From assembly GCF_012273895.1 (NCBI RefSeq), contig NC_052104.1, positions 3,720,001 to 3,784,000 of the forward strand: DNA of 64,000 bases, given 5' to 3'. Below are positions 34,006-47,162 of the stretch, piece by piece; position 1 is the stretch's first letter; the number at the start of each line of letters is the position of its first letter. A program made the position numbers and the translations under genes. Below the pieces are notes generated by a model. That model did not search any database and was not told the origin of the DNA. It worked only from the letters and a program-made list of their open reading frames with translations. Source of the DNA: Zerene cesonia. Its lineage: Eukaryota; Arthropoda; Insecta; Lepidoptera; Pieridae.

Positions 34006-37000
34006 TTCTGATAAACGTATACTTACATATACCGAGCGAGAATTTCAAGCATAATATATTTTATGAAATTAACCTCTAAAGGGCGTAATTATTTCCATGG
34101 CACATTATACAGGTCGGGGTTAAAGTTCGGGAAAATCCAAGCTCATTGTTAAAGTTGTTCCGCTCAAAACCACGCATCGTAGAACGAGGGTCGGCCGGGT
34201 TAAATTATGAGCAGGGGTAATTTTACATTTAATTTTTTCTCGAATGTTCCAACCACAGGACCTTTAGCCTTTGCCTAATTTGTTAAAAAAAGCCTCTAAT
34301 TGGACGCATTGTTGCTGAACGAAATTATGTCATTAAATGAGTTAATTTACACGGTTCCTGTGATAAATATTTCTCAAATAAATGAAATTATCTTAATCAA
34401 TACTTTGCTATAAAGCGAAGACTTTGATTAATACATTTTTTTATTAAATTTTATTGCATTGTTTAAAATAAATAAAAGATACAAGTATAGCGTAAATTCT
34501 TCTACCGCTTCGCTTGTAGAAACATATTCAGAAATGTTTATTATAATTATTTATTGATATACTTATGCCCCATAATCTAAGAGGAGATTTTACCCATTTG
34601 TTATACATGTAAAGTGGTCGTTCAAATTAACTTAAAAATACAAATATGACATAGATCACAGACATAGATACAACGCGAGACAATTTGGCTCTAATAAAAA
34701 CATTCTCAGGATGATATTGTGGAAAAAGTTAAAGTAGACCATTTGGAAATATTTCATTTGCGAAGTTAGCATGGCTGTAACAAATCTTTTTTTTTCGACT
34801 TATAAGCGAATAAGGCTAATCTAACTATAAACAAAAAGATAAAATTGCATGTGCTAAACAAGCAGAAAACAATAAAATCTCTTCTGAAACTTACCGTTAG
34901 TTTATTTTCTGCAAAACAAGGAAAATGCTATCGTCCCCCTTTGCTAAATAAAATAAATATCTTATAAAGTACCAGGAGAGCAAAACCACGAGAAGATTAA
35001 CGATGCTATTGGAAATGCAGTCAGTGCAATAATGTGTTCGATCCGTGAGCGTTTAACTCGAGTACCATCCAATGAACGTGGAGATTCCCCTGAAAGCCAG
35101 TCATTTCATTAGCATAATCCAATTGTGATTTCTAATTCTATTTTAGATATTTTTAAAGGTTTTCTCTCTAACGGCTTATGCAGGTATTCAGTTAGCTTAC
35201 GGTTCGAAATAGTATTTGTCCCCTTGTTTTTAAACTTAATTGAATTGTTTGTCATCTATTTACTCTATAAAGATGTTGATCTTCATAGTTTTTTAATTTA
35301 TATTGAAAATATGTTACTTATTATTAAAAGCTCTTTCGGGTTTTGCAGATGGTGGTAATAATTCGAAACCAATTTGGTCATATCTCTGTACTATATGGAG
35401 TAAACGATTTACTTTCCTTCACGATTTAACCAGACGATCTTCTGAAATGAAAATCGCATACCTTCGAAATTATCCTGCTGCACTTCAAATAAATATTTAA
35501 ATGTTTTCAGAAACGTTTCGGTGTTACATTCTACAAATGCCACCGGCTGAATTTATAAGTCACGATTTTCATCTATCTATATCGATAGCTTTGTTTCCGA
35601 TGCGGTAGTATGCTAATGCTGGGGAGTCCTACTTTCACATTTGAGAAACAGTTCATTACAATTGCAAAACTCCTTAATCGTCCTCTTTAATAGCTCTATT
35701 ATTCTTACGTGATATTCGGTTTTGCACACTATCGATTGCATTGAAACTATTTGAATTGCTAGGTGATACCTACTCGTTGTATTATAAAGGTATTTATGTA
35801 AATAACTAGTCGGATTACGTATGTTCGATTTTCAAATGTTTAGTTTTGTGTTGCATATTACGTCAAAACATTCTGTTGTCGTTTTTGCAATGAAGACGAC
35901 AATCTTTCTTGGTTAATTATATTATTTTGAGTTTTACATGTGTTACCACGAGGGATTATATGTTTTTTACATAACAAATATTACTTTTCAACCTCTTCTT
36001 TATTTTCTTTCGGTATAATATCATTAGCGTTAACAGTTATGGAAAAAATAAACTCAAATTATTGAAATATCGCGTATATCGTCATAATAACATTTTTATC
36101 AGGCGACCGTGGAAAACTTGTTCCTACAAGTTCGAAGTGACTTCGTAAAATAAAACGGGAAAGTTTAAATAGGAAAAAGTGAGTGCAGTAAGGAGATAGT
36201 GAAAAAAGAAGCGGGCAATTTAAACTTTTACAAGACTTTGAAGTGGGCGACCGCGTTTTAGAAGTTGTGACAGGAAATTACATGACACAGCAAATTCGAC
36301 GACCTTCGTGAACTTTAAATCAAACGCGGTGATAATAAAAATGAATGTTCGACGGCTGAGGATTAAAAACTGATCTGAATCGTGAGGTTTAACGTAAACA
36401 AAGCGTCGATATGCATAGCGTGTGAGGCGTGAGCACAAACAATGCTGCATTTTAATTTTCTACTTGCATCTCTAACAATGGGACCGTAATAGGTCCATAG
36501 ATGAGACGAACCCCATCGCTTTGTTCATTCGCTGGCGACTAAACAATACCTGCGCCACGAACTTGCATTATCACTGAACTAATGGGTTTTGTCTGTACCT
36601 CCTCTCCTCCTCTCGACTAAAATGAAAAGTTCTACGCTTGATGAATGTTTTCCCACGATATATACAGCTCATGTTAATTGCACATTGTATAGGTAATATT
36701 TTGTTTTAAACACGTAATGTGCTCGCGGTCCCGGCGAGGCCGCGAGTCATTAGTCAGGTTTAAAGAGCATTACAACTCTATATATCAATGTTGAGCCGTA
36801 GTTGGTTTACGATTGCTGTATACACGCTATTAAATGAAAGGGAACTCGTACTGATTGAATCAAATATATATTGATTATGTCGAACAACTTACAATCCAAG
36901 TAGATTTTCCCAAATTTATGATGTGATTTTACATTAACTAGATAATAGTTGCTTGTTTATCTTCTTATGATAATAATAAATGTTTTTACCTAAACCATCA

Positions 37001-37599
37001 ATTCTTAAGCCTTACGTTACTGTTTAGGTTTTATTTGAGTCCAGCAGACTAACAAAAAATATATATATTTATCGAGAATTGATACCCTAGTTACTTGTAA
37101 ATAAAATCGATCAGTGTAAAAAATAACTCGCAAGTCGCAAGTAACCATAAGACCAGAAATAGATATTGCATAATAAATTGTTGAGAGAGCTTTTATTAAA
37201 GTTATCGAATCTGTCGTACAAATTAAACTTTCTCCCACATAATCGTGTGTATCCAGACGAAATAAATCAGCTGATATGTTTCTCGGTAACATAATATAAC
37301 ACAAACTATCAGGCACGTAAATCCTTGAGTCGATAGCTTAACTAAGTGGGACTTGTTTATCGTGTGCTTTTAAGCTAAGTGACGTGTTATCGCTCTGATT
37401 AGCTCCAACTTTCACACATTTTGATTGCGCAATTACACGCATGTGTCCTGCACATTATCTTGGCTCGCGTTGAAGAATGTTCGGCATGGTGGAATTTTGG
37501 ATAATGTGGAAAAACTGGAATTGTTTCAGCTGTTTTCCTGGAGTATGGTTTTTAGCAACTAATAGAGTAGTTAATCCTATGATTTATAAAGGCAAAAAC

Positions 37600-37745
37600 A
37601 ACATTGAATGCATGAATTTAATTAATGAAAATTCTTTATTGCGTAAAAAAATAAGCAGGCTTACAAAAATCTTAAATTAAATTCGCAAAAGGCGGCCTTA
37701 TCGCTAGGTAGCGATCTCTACCAGGCAACCCTAACGATACAGGAA
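37600..37745 (+). repeat. Probable retroelement 3' region fragment
   Basis: After a short ORF end (LINENSLLRKKISRLTKILN, stop at 37678-37680) comes 'aggcggccttatcgctaggt', 'agcgatctctaccaggcaac', then AATAAAA. The GC-rich block followed by a poly(A)-type end is the layout of a LINE 3' UTR. I believe this wording recurs in lepidopteran non-LTR elements, but that is from memory. Confidence 0.4.
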
Positions 37746-38479
37746 AATAAAATTATTGTATTGTGTATTTTTCTATTTTTGTTATTGTATTGTGTATTTA
37801 AGTAGATTTTTAAACATGCAAACATTTAAAAATAGCAATACTTTTTGCGTTGCAATTCATGTCAGAACCATAGACAGTTCCTACCTACGTATAAAGCGAG
37901 GCGTTGTGTGAATACCCCATCTACATACTACAGCATTTTACACACAATATGGATTTCAATTTGTAAATTACGATTTTTATACGAAGCCGGTTTATAGTTT
38001 TGCGTAAAAACGCTTATGCTTTTATACCAAAAATAAATTCTATATCTACTATCTGTAATTATATTGCTCGATTTAGTGAACAAATATACATGGAATGAAA
38101 AATATTATGAAATTACCAACAAGCTTCAAACTGAACCTCTTTAAAATGATCTCTGCTTTTAAAAACAGCCCCATAGTAATATTTTTATACATGTATGTAA
38201 CGAAACCCCTGGGAGTTGCTTAGCTCAAGTTAACGACACCATGTGTGTTGTTCATTCGTACCACGCTCTCAAAATGCTGTTCGTCATTCCTGGGACCCTA
38301 TTCTGTAAGTTTTCTAGACGTTATGAGGTACGTTTGTAAAATTAACGCTAATTTTTTTTTACAAGCTCTTATGATTTCTATATATTGTTTGACAGGGGTT
38401 TTTTATAAAAATTTGAGCGACTTCATTGACATGTTAAGAAAAATGAAAATTTATTCATAAGGATGATATTATGCATTAT

Positions 38480-38696
38480 CCTATTAATATTATAAATGCG
38501 AAAGTTTGTATGGATGTATGGATGTATGGATGTTTGTTACTCTTTCACGTAAAAACTACTGAACCAATTGCAATGAAATTTGGTACGTAGACAGCTGGAT
38601 AACTGGAATATCATATAGGCAACTTTTTATCCCGATATTCCTACGGGATACGGACTTACGCGGGTGAAACCGCGGGGCGCAGCTAGTATATAATAT
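38480..38696 (+). mobile_element. Full-length-looking Helitron-like element with (GGATGTAT)n
   Basis: It starts ctattaatattataaatgcg and has four near-perfect 8-base units (ggatgtat) at about 38512-38538. The shared core (caattgcaatgaaatttggt, acgtagacagctggataact) follows, and then the hairpin gcgg-gtgaaa-ccgc just before gcgcagctagt. The hairpin and CTAG end are intact. It is closely related to the copies at 45364 and 47163. Confidence 0.7.
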
Positions 38697-39214
38697 AGAA
38701 GAATGCATTCAATTCAATTTGCTTAGAATTTTTGGAACTAGCAGATAAGAAAAATATTGATTGCTTAGCACCTGTACCTATATCTGTACCTATAGTTTTA
38801 AGCGAGATATTTTATTGTTTTACAGTGTAATTTTTAACGAATGACTTTTAAAATAGGCCCCTTCGCGGAGTAATATCGTAAAACTGTCTGTGCGTCATCG
38901 AAGGCGTGTCGAGGAAGTTTTATGGTGCGACTGAAGATCAGGGCGTTTGGTACTTAACATTCATTACCAAAACCCGCTGACAAAAGCTATTTTTAGATAC
39001 TCTGTATGAAATTGTTAAAAATAATTTTTCTACGCTATCAAGGTTAGGAAGCTATTGCTACCCATTTATTATTGCCTTTCCAGATTTGATTAAACGGTTT
39101 CCAAATGGTGTGTTTTATTTGTTTCATTTAGATATCACTAGTTAATTTGAAATGAAAATGTTAATGTTGTTTTGCTTTGTAATGATTTTTTATATAATTC
39201 TATTAAATTCAGCT

Positions 39215-39410
39215 GTTGCTTGCAGTTCGCCCGCGCGGTTTTAATAAATGTTCATGGTAATTTTTTTTATCCCTTTGGGGGTAGAATTTATCAAAATCCT
39301 TTCTTAGCGGATGCCTTCGTCAGAACACCTATCTGCATGCCAAATTTCAGCCCGATCCGTCCAGTGGTTTGGGCTGTGCGTTGATAGATCAGTGTCAGTC
39401 TGTCACCTTG
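39215..39410 (-). repeat. Decayed interspersed element, reversed
   Basis: It opens 'gcagttcgcccgcgcggttt' and includes 'atgccaaatttcagcccgat' and 'ccgtccagtggtttgggctg', close in layout to reversed elements at 26755 and 60955 (GC-rich end, 'accaaatttca' core). Its termini are lost. Confidence 0.5.
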
Positions 39411-40304
39411 GAGTTAAATATATTTAAATTATAACATAAACATTTATGGCATAAAGTTAGGTTACAAAATCAAACAAGCGAATGTAATTTCTTGCAATTG
39501 TTAATTATTAACCGTATAGTCCAAGTATTATGGTAATAGGCACGTAACTAATGAAATAAATTAAATTCTCTAGTACCTACTATTGGGTCTACAAATCTTG
39601 TTCAAAGTAGTACAACTGTATTAAAGTTTGTTTTTAGACCACAGTCAACGCAACAATCTATTTCGACAAATTTATTACAGTTCATTAAATTAAAAACTGA
39701 TAACATTTATCGTGGCTATTAACACAGAAACCTTTTGTTGTTTATGGCAATAAAAGTATATTTACTGATATATTAATTAATTCTTAGATGTTATCTCCGC
39801 TTATTGAATAAACAGTGGTTCATTGAAGAATTAACTAACGAACAATAAATCACTTAGTTTCTGCTTCCTAAATTACTTTACTTATCGGGGAAAAACTAAA
39901 AAACTGAGGGCAACGGCCACCGATAACTATAATAAATCATTCACGTAATTATTTTTTACTCTCACATAAAAACGTATGGGGAACTCAATTATGTAACAGG
40001 AATCAGAATGGTTTTGTATTATCGAATATATTAGTTACCAAGTAATTTCTTACGCTAATTACAAGACTGTGTTCCTGTTATATTTAAATATTCGTATTTA
40101 TCATATTAAGACATAGCTATATTTAAAAACTTGGTAAAAAGTAAGTCTTATGATAATGTCCCACTAATGATATAATACAAGTAATAACGATGGTAAGGTA
40201 CCTTTTAGTACTATTATGTGCTATTGAGAACGCAATAAATATAGTAAAGTATTAATAAATCATTGCACGTATACTATTACGTGAAGTTTATAGAAATAAA
40301 AAAA

Positions 40305-40520
40305 AGTGAAGTCCCGTATCCCCTAGTATCCCCTAGGGTATGGGGCAGATGATGAACATCTTTTTCATTGATCGATTTTCTTTGCGGACAGGTAGGTGAT
40401 CAGCCTTCTGTGTCCTGCCTGACCGAGACATTTTTTTGTGCGTCCCCACCGGGAATTAAACCCATGACCCCTCGGTTCTAGACTCACGCGTTAACCACTG
40501 TACCAAGGAGACGGTCATTC
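40305..40520 (-). mobile_element. tRNA-derived SINE (second family), reversed
   Basis: It shares long strings with the 14240 copy: 'ggtatggggcagatgat', 'gatcagccttctgtgtcctg', 'gaccgagacattttttt', 'cccctcggttctagactcac'. The B box region is damaged (gggaattaaaccc), so it is an old copy. Confidence 0.75.
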
Positions 40521-40917
40521 TAGAAATACTAACTTTTAAATTAGATAACACTCAAGATGAAAGATAGCAATGTAATTAAACAGTCTAGAGCTATAATTAT
40601 CTATTTCAGGCGCCCAGCGTAGGCCGTTTCAAGATATCACCTAATTACAATTGCAAATGCAAAGAAAAGATTTATAAGTAAGCCACTTAGTGCCCTAGAT
40701 GAATTGGATACATAAAATGTGTCTTGAATCTGGTAATTAAGGTAAAATTTACAGTCGACAGCGCCAACTCGTAATAGTCTCGCGTTGAAATTATTTGTCT
40801 CTTGCGAACTATATTTAATAGGATAGTTGAATAAGATAATAAATTGCAAGGTATAAATGTTGTGGTTCAACTTTTTAAAAGTTCAGTAATGTAGGTACCA
40901 AATGATATATACCATAA

Positions 40918-41110
40918 CTGAAAGAAAGAAAGAAAGAAGAAAGAAAATACATTTATTTATATAAGGTAAAGTTAATAAAAAATGATCTAATTTACAACAC
41001 ACTAAATAAACCTCATATAAACGGGAGATCCACTCAGTGTATAAGAGTCTAAGCCCATTAAAGGAACTTAGACTCTCCACTGATTTTCAGTGGATACCAC
41101 ATTGACCCCC
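40918..41110 (-). mobile_element. LINE 3' end with (GAAA)n tail, reversed
   Basis: A (gaaa)n run at 40920-40947 is followed by 'atacatttatttatataagg', the reverse of a 'taaataaatgtatttcttt' tail, then about 150 bases of unique-looking sequence that would be the 3' UTR ('tggataccacattgaccccc'). The tail type matches the element spanning the 19015 gap, though the bodies do not obviously align. Confidence 0.5.
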
Positions 41111-44100
41111 TGACAGTGGCAGCGTACATCTAAAAGTAAGAAGCAATAACAACTGCTATCTACTATTGTATAATAGAACATTAGGAAAATCATAAGATAT
41201 AAATTATTATCTTTTTTAGAAGACGAATTGATATTACATTAATATATTTGGTTGTGCAAAAAAAAAAACTATTTAATCGATGTTTTAAGTAGATTCCAGT
41301 ATCTTAAAATTTGAAAACATTATTTAACTCTTACCAGATCTGTTAGGCGAAAGATAGATTAAGCGTAACTAAACGAGCTTTAATACATGTCAGTAAGCGA
41401 CATATGTCACGATAAGCATTTCCAATAATTTATGTGTACTGGTTCAAGTGGGTTTGTCAGAAAGATATTTTGTCGTTAACATATGAACGTGCAAACCTCT
41501 TAATTATCTATACAAAAATATGGAGATAAAAGCATGTATTATTTAATAATCTGTGGTGAAACGCATAAATAAGGTTATCAAAACAGTACACACAAACTGT
41601 AAAAATATATATGATTTTTAATTTCTGCGTTATTCATCGCTTATCTGATCGCATTTAATAAGATATATACATATCCCCTCTTTAATATCTGTAAGAGAGA
41701 TTGACGTTACAAATGCATTTTAGATTAAGTAATAACAAACAATTATTCACCTAATTTCAATAAAAATATGTTAATTCAAACATAAATCACACACACAAAG
41801 TAAATACAAATTAACTAAAAGTCTATACCACTTGCATGTTTCTCAAGTACCGCAAAAAATATTATCCAGGGCATTATAAAATGCACGTGAGTCTTGATAT
41901 AATGCAGTAAGGATATTACTTCTAAACTTGGTTTGTTTTAGATCTCTATCGCTATTTCGCGTGGCTAACCCTCGGTTACAAGTAATTGGATTTAGATTGG
42001 ATCAAATTAGAAAATTTTCTTCGTAGTTTTGTTACGAAGGAAATGACTTTTTAATGGAACGTATCTGAAATCAATTTTCGGTAGAATTAACGAAGTTTTC
42101 GTCTGGCAACAAAATTACTGTTATTTTGGTTTGATTTCAGCAAATGAGAGCGAATTTGTTTATTATTACCCTTAAAACTGCTGCATAAATATACTAAATT
42201 CGCTACTTTGCCTTAATATCAAGGGAATTAAGGAAATTGTGACAAAATATTACAAAGGCTTATCTTAAAAAGGGTTCTAACAAAGCTTTTAAGGTTAATG
42301 TGCTAATTAAATGAAACGAATTAAATTAAACTCCTTCCATGATATTCGTGATTTTGTAACATTTCAATGGAATGAGGTGTTTCCTGAATACATTTAGTTG
42401 AAGTAAAAAACGAAATAGCGTAAATTCCGCCACGCATACAAAGTTATTTTAGTATTATAAGGGAACCTTATCTCAATAGTTTAAACTTTTTTTTATGTAT
42501 ATTTACTTATGTACTTATGTTTATATACTTATGTATATACTATACTATATACTATACTTATATACTTATGTTGTGTAACAATAAAACAAATAGCTTTGGA
42601 ACATCTTGTTTAGTTGAAAAATCTTAAAAGATTTAGCTAAACCTATTTCGTTTCCTCAGTTATATTTTTCACTGTCAGACGGAGCAACATCTCGTAGAAT
42701 TTTTCAACAGAATGAACTTGAACCAAGATCAGATAAGGAGGATTTCATATATTTCTTTTTATTGTTACTTTTAAACGAGTATAGCTTAGAGCAATGCTAG
42801 CTTGCATCTGACCATTAATCATATAAATTAAATAGAAAGTCAATCACTACGTAGACATTTAGAATAAAATTACGTTAAAAATTTCAATTCGCATAATTTT
42901 GAATGTAATTTTTTACAACAGTTTTTGAAAGATTGATAAATAAATAATGTTGCTGTAATTGCATTGATCATTTTATTACATTCTCTTTGCTTATTTATTC
43001 AAATGGCTCTCAAGAACACACAAACAAAGCTCCTTAAGATATCCTTTTTTAAATCGATCCTAAATGATCATAGAACGTTATTGTAACCGTTCATAATTAT
43101 TTTGATAAGAGAAGTTATTTCGGTGGAAGATATTTCTCATCGGATCGATCCCCACATGGGGTAAACATTATGTAAGATAAATATTTGTTCCGGTCGGACG
43201 TTGTTTCATTTCTGCCCCTAACACTTGACAAGAATCATCGAAGCTGACTATCAAATTTACGACGCATTTATCCTATGCCTTCATGATCCAACTGAGTTAT
43301 TTTTTGGAAAATACTTTTTATTTTTCATTAATATCTACTATGTGTACAAACTTTGAAACAAATATTTGTAAAAGATGAGAGCAAATCTGGTTTAATTGAG
43401 ATGTTGATGTGTTGACGAAAGAAATCTATTCAAAAAAAGAATGGTTCTTATATTTTTTATTCTTTATTAAAGAATAATGTAATATTATTTTATAATGTAT
43501 TATAATAATGCAATATAAAAAAGAAAACAAACGATAACCCGCATGATACAAAATTTATAAGGTTTTTTAATACGACAAAAGAAATATTGAAATAGAGTAC
43601 AAATTATATAAAGAAAGTCATACGATAATATTAAAGCTTTTTATTACTGAACGTGTGTACGGTTCTTTACTCTGTGCGCAATACATACATAGTGTATGTA
43701 TGTTTTATTTATTCGTCTGCGTCTGGAAAGTGGTTGCATTAGTGCCGAATTCTCACTTCACAGAAACTGGACAGCTTAACTGCGGCTAAAATATAGTTTC
43801 ATGCTTTGAATATTAGCTGCGAAGCTTTTACGGTTGCTCGATCTATAAATTACGAGGTAAATAATAAATAGCACGGATATTTCGTGTCGTTTATTTTTGC
43901 GGTGTCGGGAATTATCTTGCAGTTAAATGAAAGACTGGCGTTCCTCAAAACGAAGTAGGTTTTCAATATGATTGTATTTTTATCGGTTTCGGCCCCATTT
44001 TAGAATTTGGTAAGAAAAAATTATGTACTGTATACAAAATTGATATACAAATATCAGCTGAGTCGTTTCCATAGATTTTATACAGACAGCATTGTATATA

Positions 44101-45363
44101 TGTCAGGAAATATTAAATATAAGAGTATTATTTAAAACCTCGAATCAATTAAACAATCTTTAGTTTAATTAATATCAGTAGTAATAGAACATAATTAGTC
44201 GCCACTGAAAGCACTGCAATGGAAACGAAAAGAAAAACATACTTACTTTGTTTTAGTTAACTCTTATTCCGCTGGAGCTAAAGAAGCTCCAACGCTCGCT
44301 AAAGAACTCCATTTAAAGTTAAAGTTCTACTTTGAAAATCTGAGCAGATATTGAAATAGAACTCTTTGAAAAAGTTCAAATATTTTCCCAACTTCCAAAC
44401 TTTTAAAAGGAACTGTTTCAATCCAATTACAAGTTAATTGAAGTATTCGCATTAATATGAATTAAGTATTAAAATAATATTTTATCAGATTCTTAATTAT
44501 TATGAAGAATAGAAGACTATATAGTATGTGGCTATATTTTGTGTTGCACTTGATTGCTTTGTTTATTCTGTTAATGCAATTTAATGACTTATGCGCTTTT
44601 GAAAAAAATGCACATGATTTGATAACATTATTCCGGTACGACAGGCAAAACCTGTTCTTGTTAAGAGGTATTTAAATTTAAAAAAAACAATTACTTTTCT
44701 ATTAAATAAACTCAATACTAATTGGAAAATAGCAACCCATTTGGCAACTCATTTTATTTTCTGAAATACCAGTTCTATTAATTTACCTAAACACACACAC
44801 ACGTGCACATTTTCATTAATAAAGAATAAACTTTTTGAAAATTAAATTGTAACAATTATCTACCTCAAACAAAACATAATTAATATTTACAGCCGATTCT
44901 AAATCCATTTGTGGTAATGAAATTTATCTGTGAAATCAAATATCTAAAAGTGCAGTTAATTAAAACAAACTATCAATTAGCGTTAATATTGTGGAAATGT
45001 AATTAGTATTAAATTAGTGAGTAGTAATTCGACGAATAAACGCATGGCTTTTTGATCCTTTGCTATAACGTGAGCAGCGACTGGCGCCCCGCTGGAATAT
45101 ACAAAGATGTAAATCATGTAGTATTGTACAAACTACAAAAATATTACAATAACATGTGTCTTTGAATAACTTTCTATAACAATTCCATGTAAACAATTCG
45201 TATGAGTATTTGTGATTTAGTCTTAAACGTTAAATTATTCAAGGTAAATCAATAACGTGTACCTTGAATAAATGTGGGCGCCCCTGCGCATCGTGCGGCT
45301 ACACAGCCATCATAAGAAATTATTCATAGACTACAGATAGTACTATGTTAATCCTACTATCCT

Positions 45364-45571
45364 TCTAATCCTACTAATATTATAAATGCGAAAGTTTGTA
45401 AGGATGTGTGTGCGTTTGTTGCTCTTTCACGCAAAAACTACTGAACCGATTGCAATGAAATTTAGTACGTAGACAGCTGGACAACTGGAATAACATATAG
45501 GTAACTTTTTATTCCGATATTCCTACGGGATACGGACTTACGCGGGTGAAACCGCGAGGTAGTTTTCTATA
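45364..45571 (+). mobile_element. Helitron-like element, left of the MBF2 gene
   Basis: It starts at 'taatcctactaatattataa' and runs through the shared core and 'cttacgcgggtgaaaccgcg' but ends abruptly as 'aggtag' without the full gcgcagctagt end. It is about 95% identical by eye to the reverse complement of 47163-47374, so both are recent. Confidence 0.7.
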
Positions 45572-46290
45572 AGTCGATCAAGCCTATAGAAAAGGAACAA
45601 ATATGTATTAAATTTACGAATTCATTCGTGAACAAAGAAATGTGCTATACAATCGTACGTAGTGTGTAAAAAAGTATCAGATCCAGTAATCTATATCAAT
45701 CTATACATCTCCAGGGCGGCCTGGCCGCAAGCTTAAACTAATTAGGCCCCCCTGTTCTGTGTCAATGTTGTCTGCACGCGGCCTGGTTTAATGTGTGTCT
45801 CCATTAGCTCACCCTCGGTTTGAACACCCTGTGTATACTGTACACTGACAATTCGCTAAAATTGATTTGTATGTTTGCACTGGGGACTTCGTTGTGGCCT
45901 AAGATGATTAGCGGTAGAATAAATTTGTGACGCTTGTGCATTATTTTTGTGTTTCTTTCTTTTTGAAGGTATTTTTTTTTTAATTCAGACAAATACAATT
46001 ATTTTAAATTACAGGTTCGATACTGATTCCTTGAGGCCCTTGACACGCTTTTATGTTGTTCGTAAAATATAAAAAAGCATGTACCCTTAGGATTATAAGG
46101 AAATAAAAGGCACTACCATGCTTTAAATTAAATTGATCTATTAAAATTCAAGAATAATATCACTAATAATACGTATATAGTAAAAATAAAAGTATCATAC
46201 GATGCGATATCCTCTTAAACTGTCTTGTATCCCAACATAACGATGAAGCCATTATTCATTACCGTCCGAAAACAAAAATTTAGTTTTTAA

Positions 46291-46989
46291 TCATTTGTTC
46301 TGACTAAAGATGAGTATTAGGTAATTGAGTCCCTCCCCCCTCTCGCTGCGCAGATGCAGTGTGACGTGGGTGTCGCCGACCCCGCCAGATACTAATGTCA
46401 CCTCCGCATCGGTCCGCGATAGGTCACGGGCTATGATACCCTGGAACACAGATTAAAAATATTCAATTATAATGAACTTTATGGTATAATAAAGGAAGGG
46501 CTAAAACGTATTTATAAACAACTGAAAAATTTTATGATTAAATACTGTACGTTAAATATGTCTTAAAACTATCGAATTTATCTATGTTTTCTTTCTGGTT
46601 TGCCTTGAAGAAATCATTTCTAATTGATTAGGCCGCCCATTGCATTGTGTGTTATGCTAGGATTAATAATCTTTTAGTGCAATAATTCAAAAATAATTTA
46701 TTATATTGAGAACAAAAGATTGAAAGTCCCATTCAATGCTCATTCTGAAAACATAATTTGTTGTGCTATAATATATGTATTAAAGTGTTGTCAATACCTT
46801 AATAACCCTCGCCTTGGGATCAGTATAGTTATAATCCTTATCCCTCCTTATAAACGGTATTCCTTTATACACAACTTTTTCTGTTGATATCAACAAGTTA
46901 TTTATTCTCGTACCAACCACTAAGTCCTTAGCGTCGTATAAACATACACAAAACACTAATAACAACAATATAATTATTACTTGTTTCAT
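46291..46989 (-). CDS. MBF2-family small secreted protein, 113 aa
   Basis: Two exons on the minus strand, 46798-46989 (ATG at 46989) and 46291-46440 (stop TGA), join GT-AG in phase 0. The 113-residue product starts with a clear signal peptide (residues 1-20, MKQVIIILLLLVFCVCLYDA). The mature part has KDLVVGTRINN, VVYKGIPFIRR and then DLSRTDAEVTLVSGGVGDTH and LHLRSERGEGLNYLILIF. The pattern 'L..G.R....L......V.....PF..R', '..AeV.l.sGGVG...V.l...SeRG.G....i.I' is that of the MBF2 family, named for Bombyx multiprotein-bridging factor 2 and also annotated as salivary secreted peptides. The signal peptide argues for a secreted role here rather than nuclear coactivation; its function is unknown. 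A core promoter lies just upstream. Related genes are often clustered, but I see no second copy in the window. Confidence 0.87.
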
Positions 46990-47032
46990 TGTGTCACATC
47001 TTACGTGGCTGTCTTTTGATTGCTTGACTAGA

Positions 47033-47066
47033 ACTGAGTCATACAGATTGAGGAAAATCGTATATG
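47033..47066 (-). promoter_or_regulatory. Core promoter of the MBF2-family gene (TATA + initiator)
   Basis: On the minus strand, ACATATACG (47066-47059) lies 29 bases upstream of the A of an arthropod-type initiator TCAGT (47037-47033). The spacing is canonical and gives a 5' UTR of about 46 bases before the ATG at 46989. Inferred from motif and spacing only. Confidence 0.5.
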
Positions 47067-47162
47067 TTTCGCGTTAACCAATAACCTTGGATAAGATATT
47101 CAATGATAGATGTTTTGTTTATAAATGTATGGAAATGATCTTAGCAATTACTTATTATAGAA

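Larger units (their letters stand above)
28029..38479. other. Gene-poor stretch, no supported gene
   Basis: This is AT-rich DNA without recognisable proteins. An exon-like segment is at 29109-29170. GC-richer patches occur at 31310-31440, 31700-31890, 34110-34215, 35030-35110 and 36720-36770. LINE-tail-like sequence is at 33960-34005, and a probable LINE-derived patch at 37600-37745. The longest ORFs (about 70-100 codons) have biased, low-complexity composition and no family features. Confidence 0.45.
38697..45363. other. Gene-poor stretch, no supported gene
   Basis: This contains a decayed reversed element (39215-39410), a reversed SINE (40305-40520), a reversed LINE 3' end (40918-41110), a (TATACTTATG)-like simple-sequence patch at 42495-42565, and an (AC)n run at 44800-44815. 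The remainder is AT-rich with no gene I can name. Confidence 0.45.

Noticed and set aside
38512..38538. Regular short repeats that could suggest an array
   Set aside because: Tandem 8-base units without spacers inside a transposable element; a microsatellite, not a CRISPR-type array.
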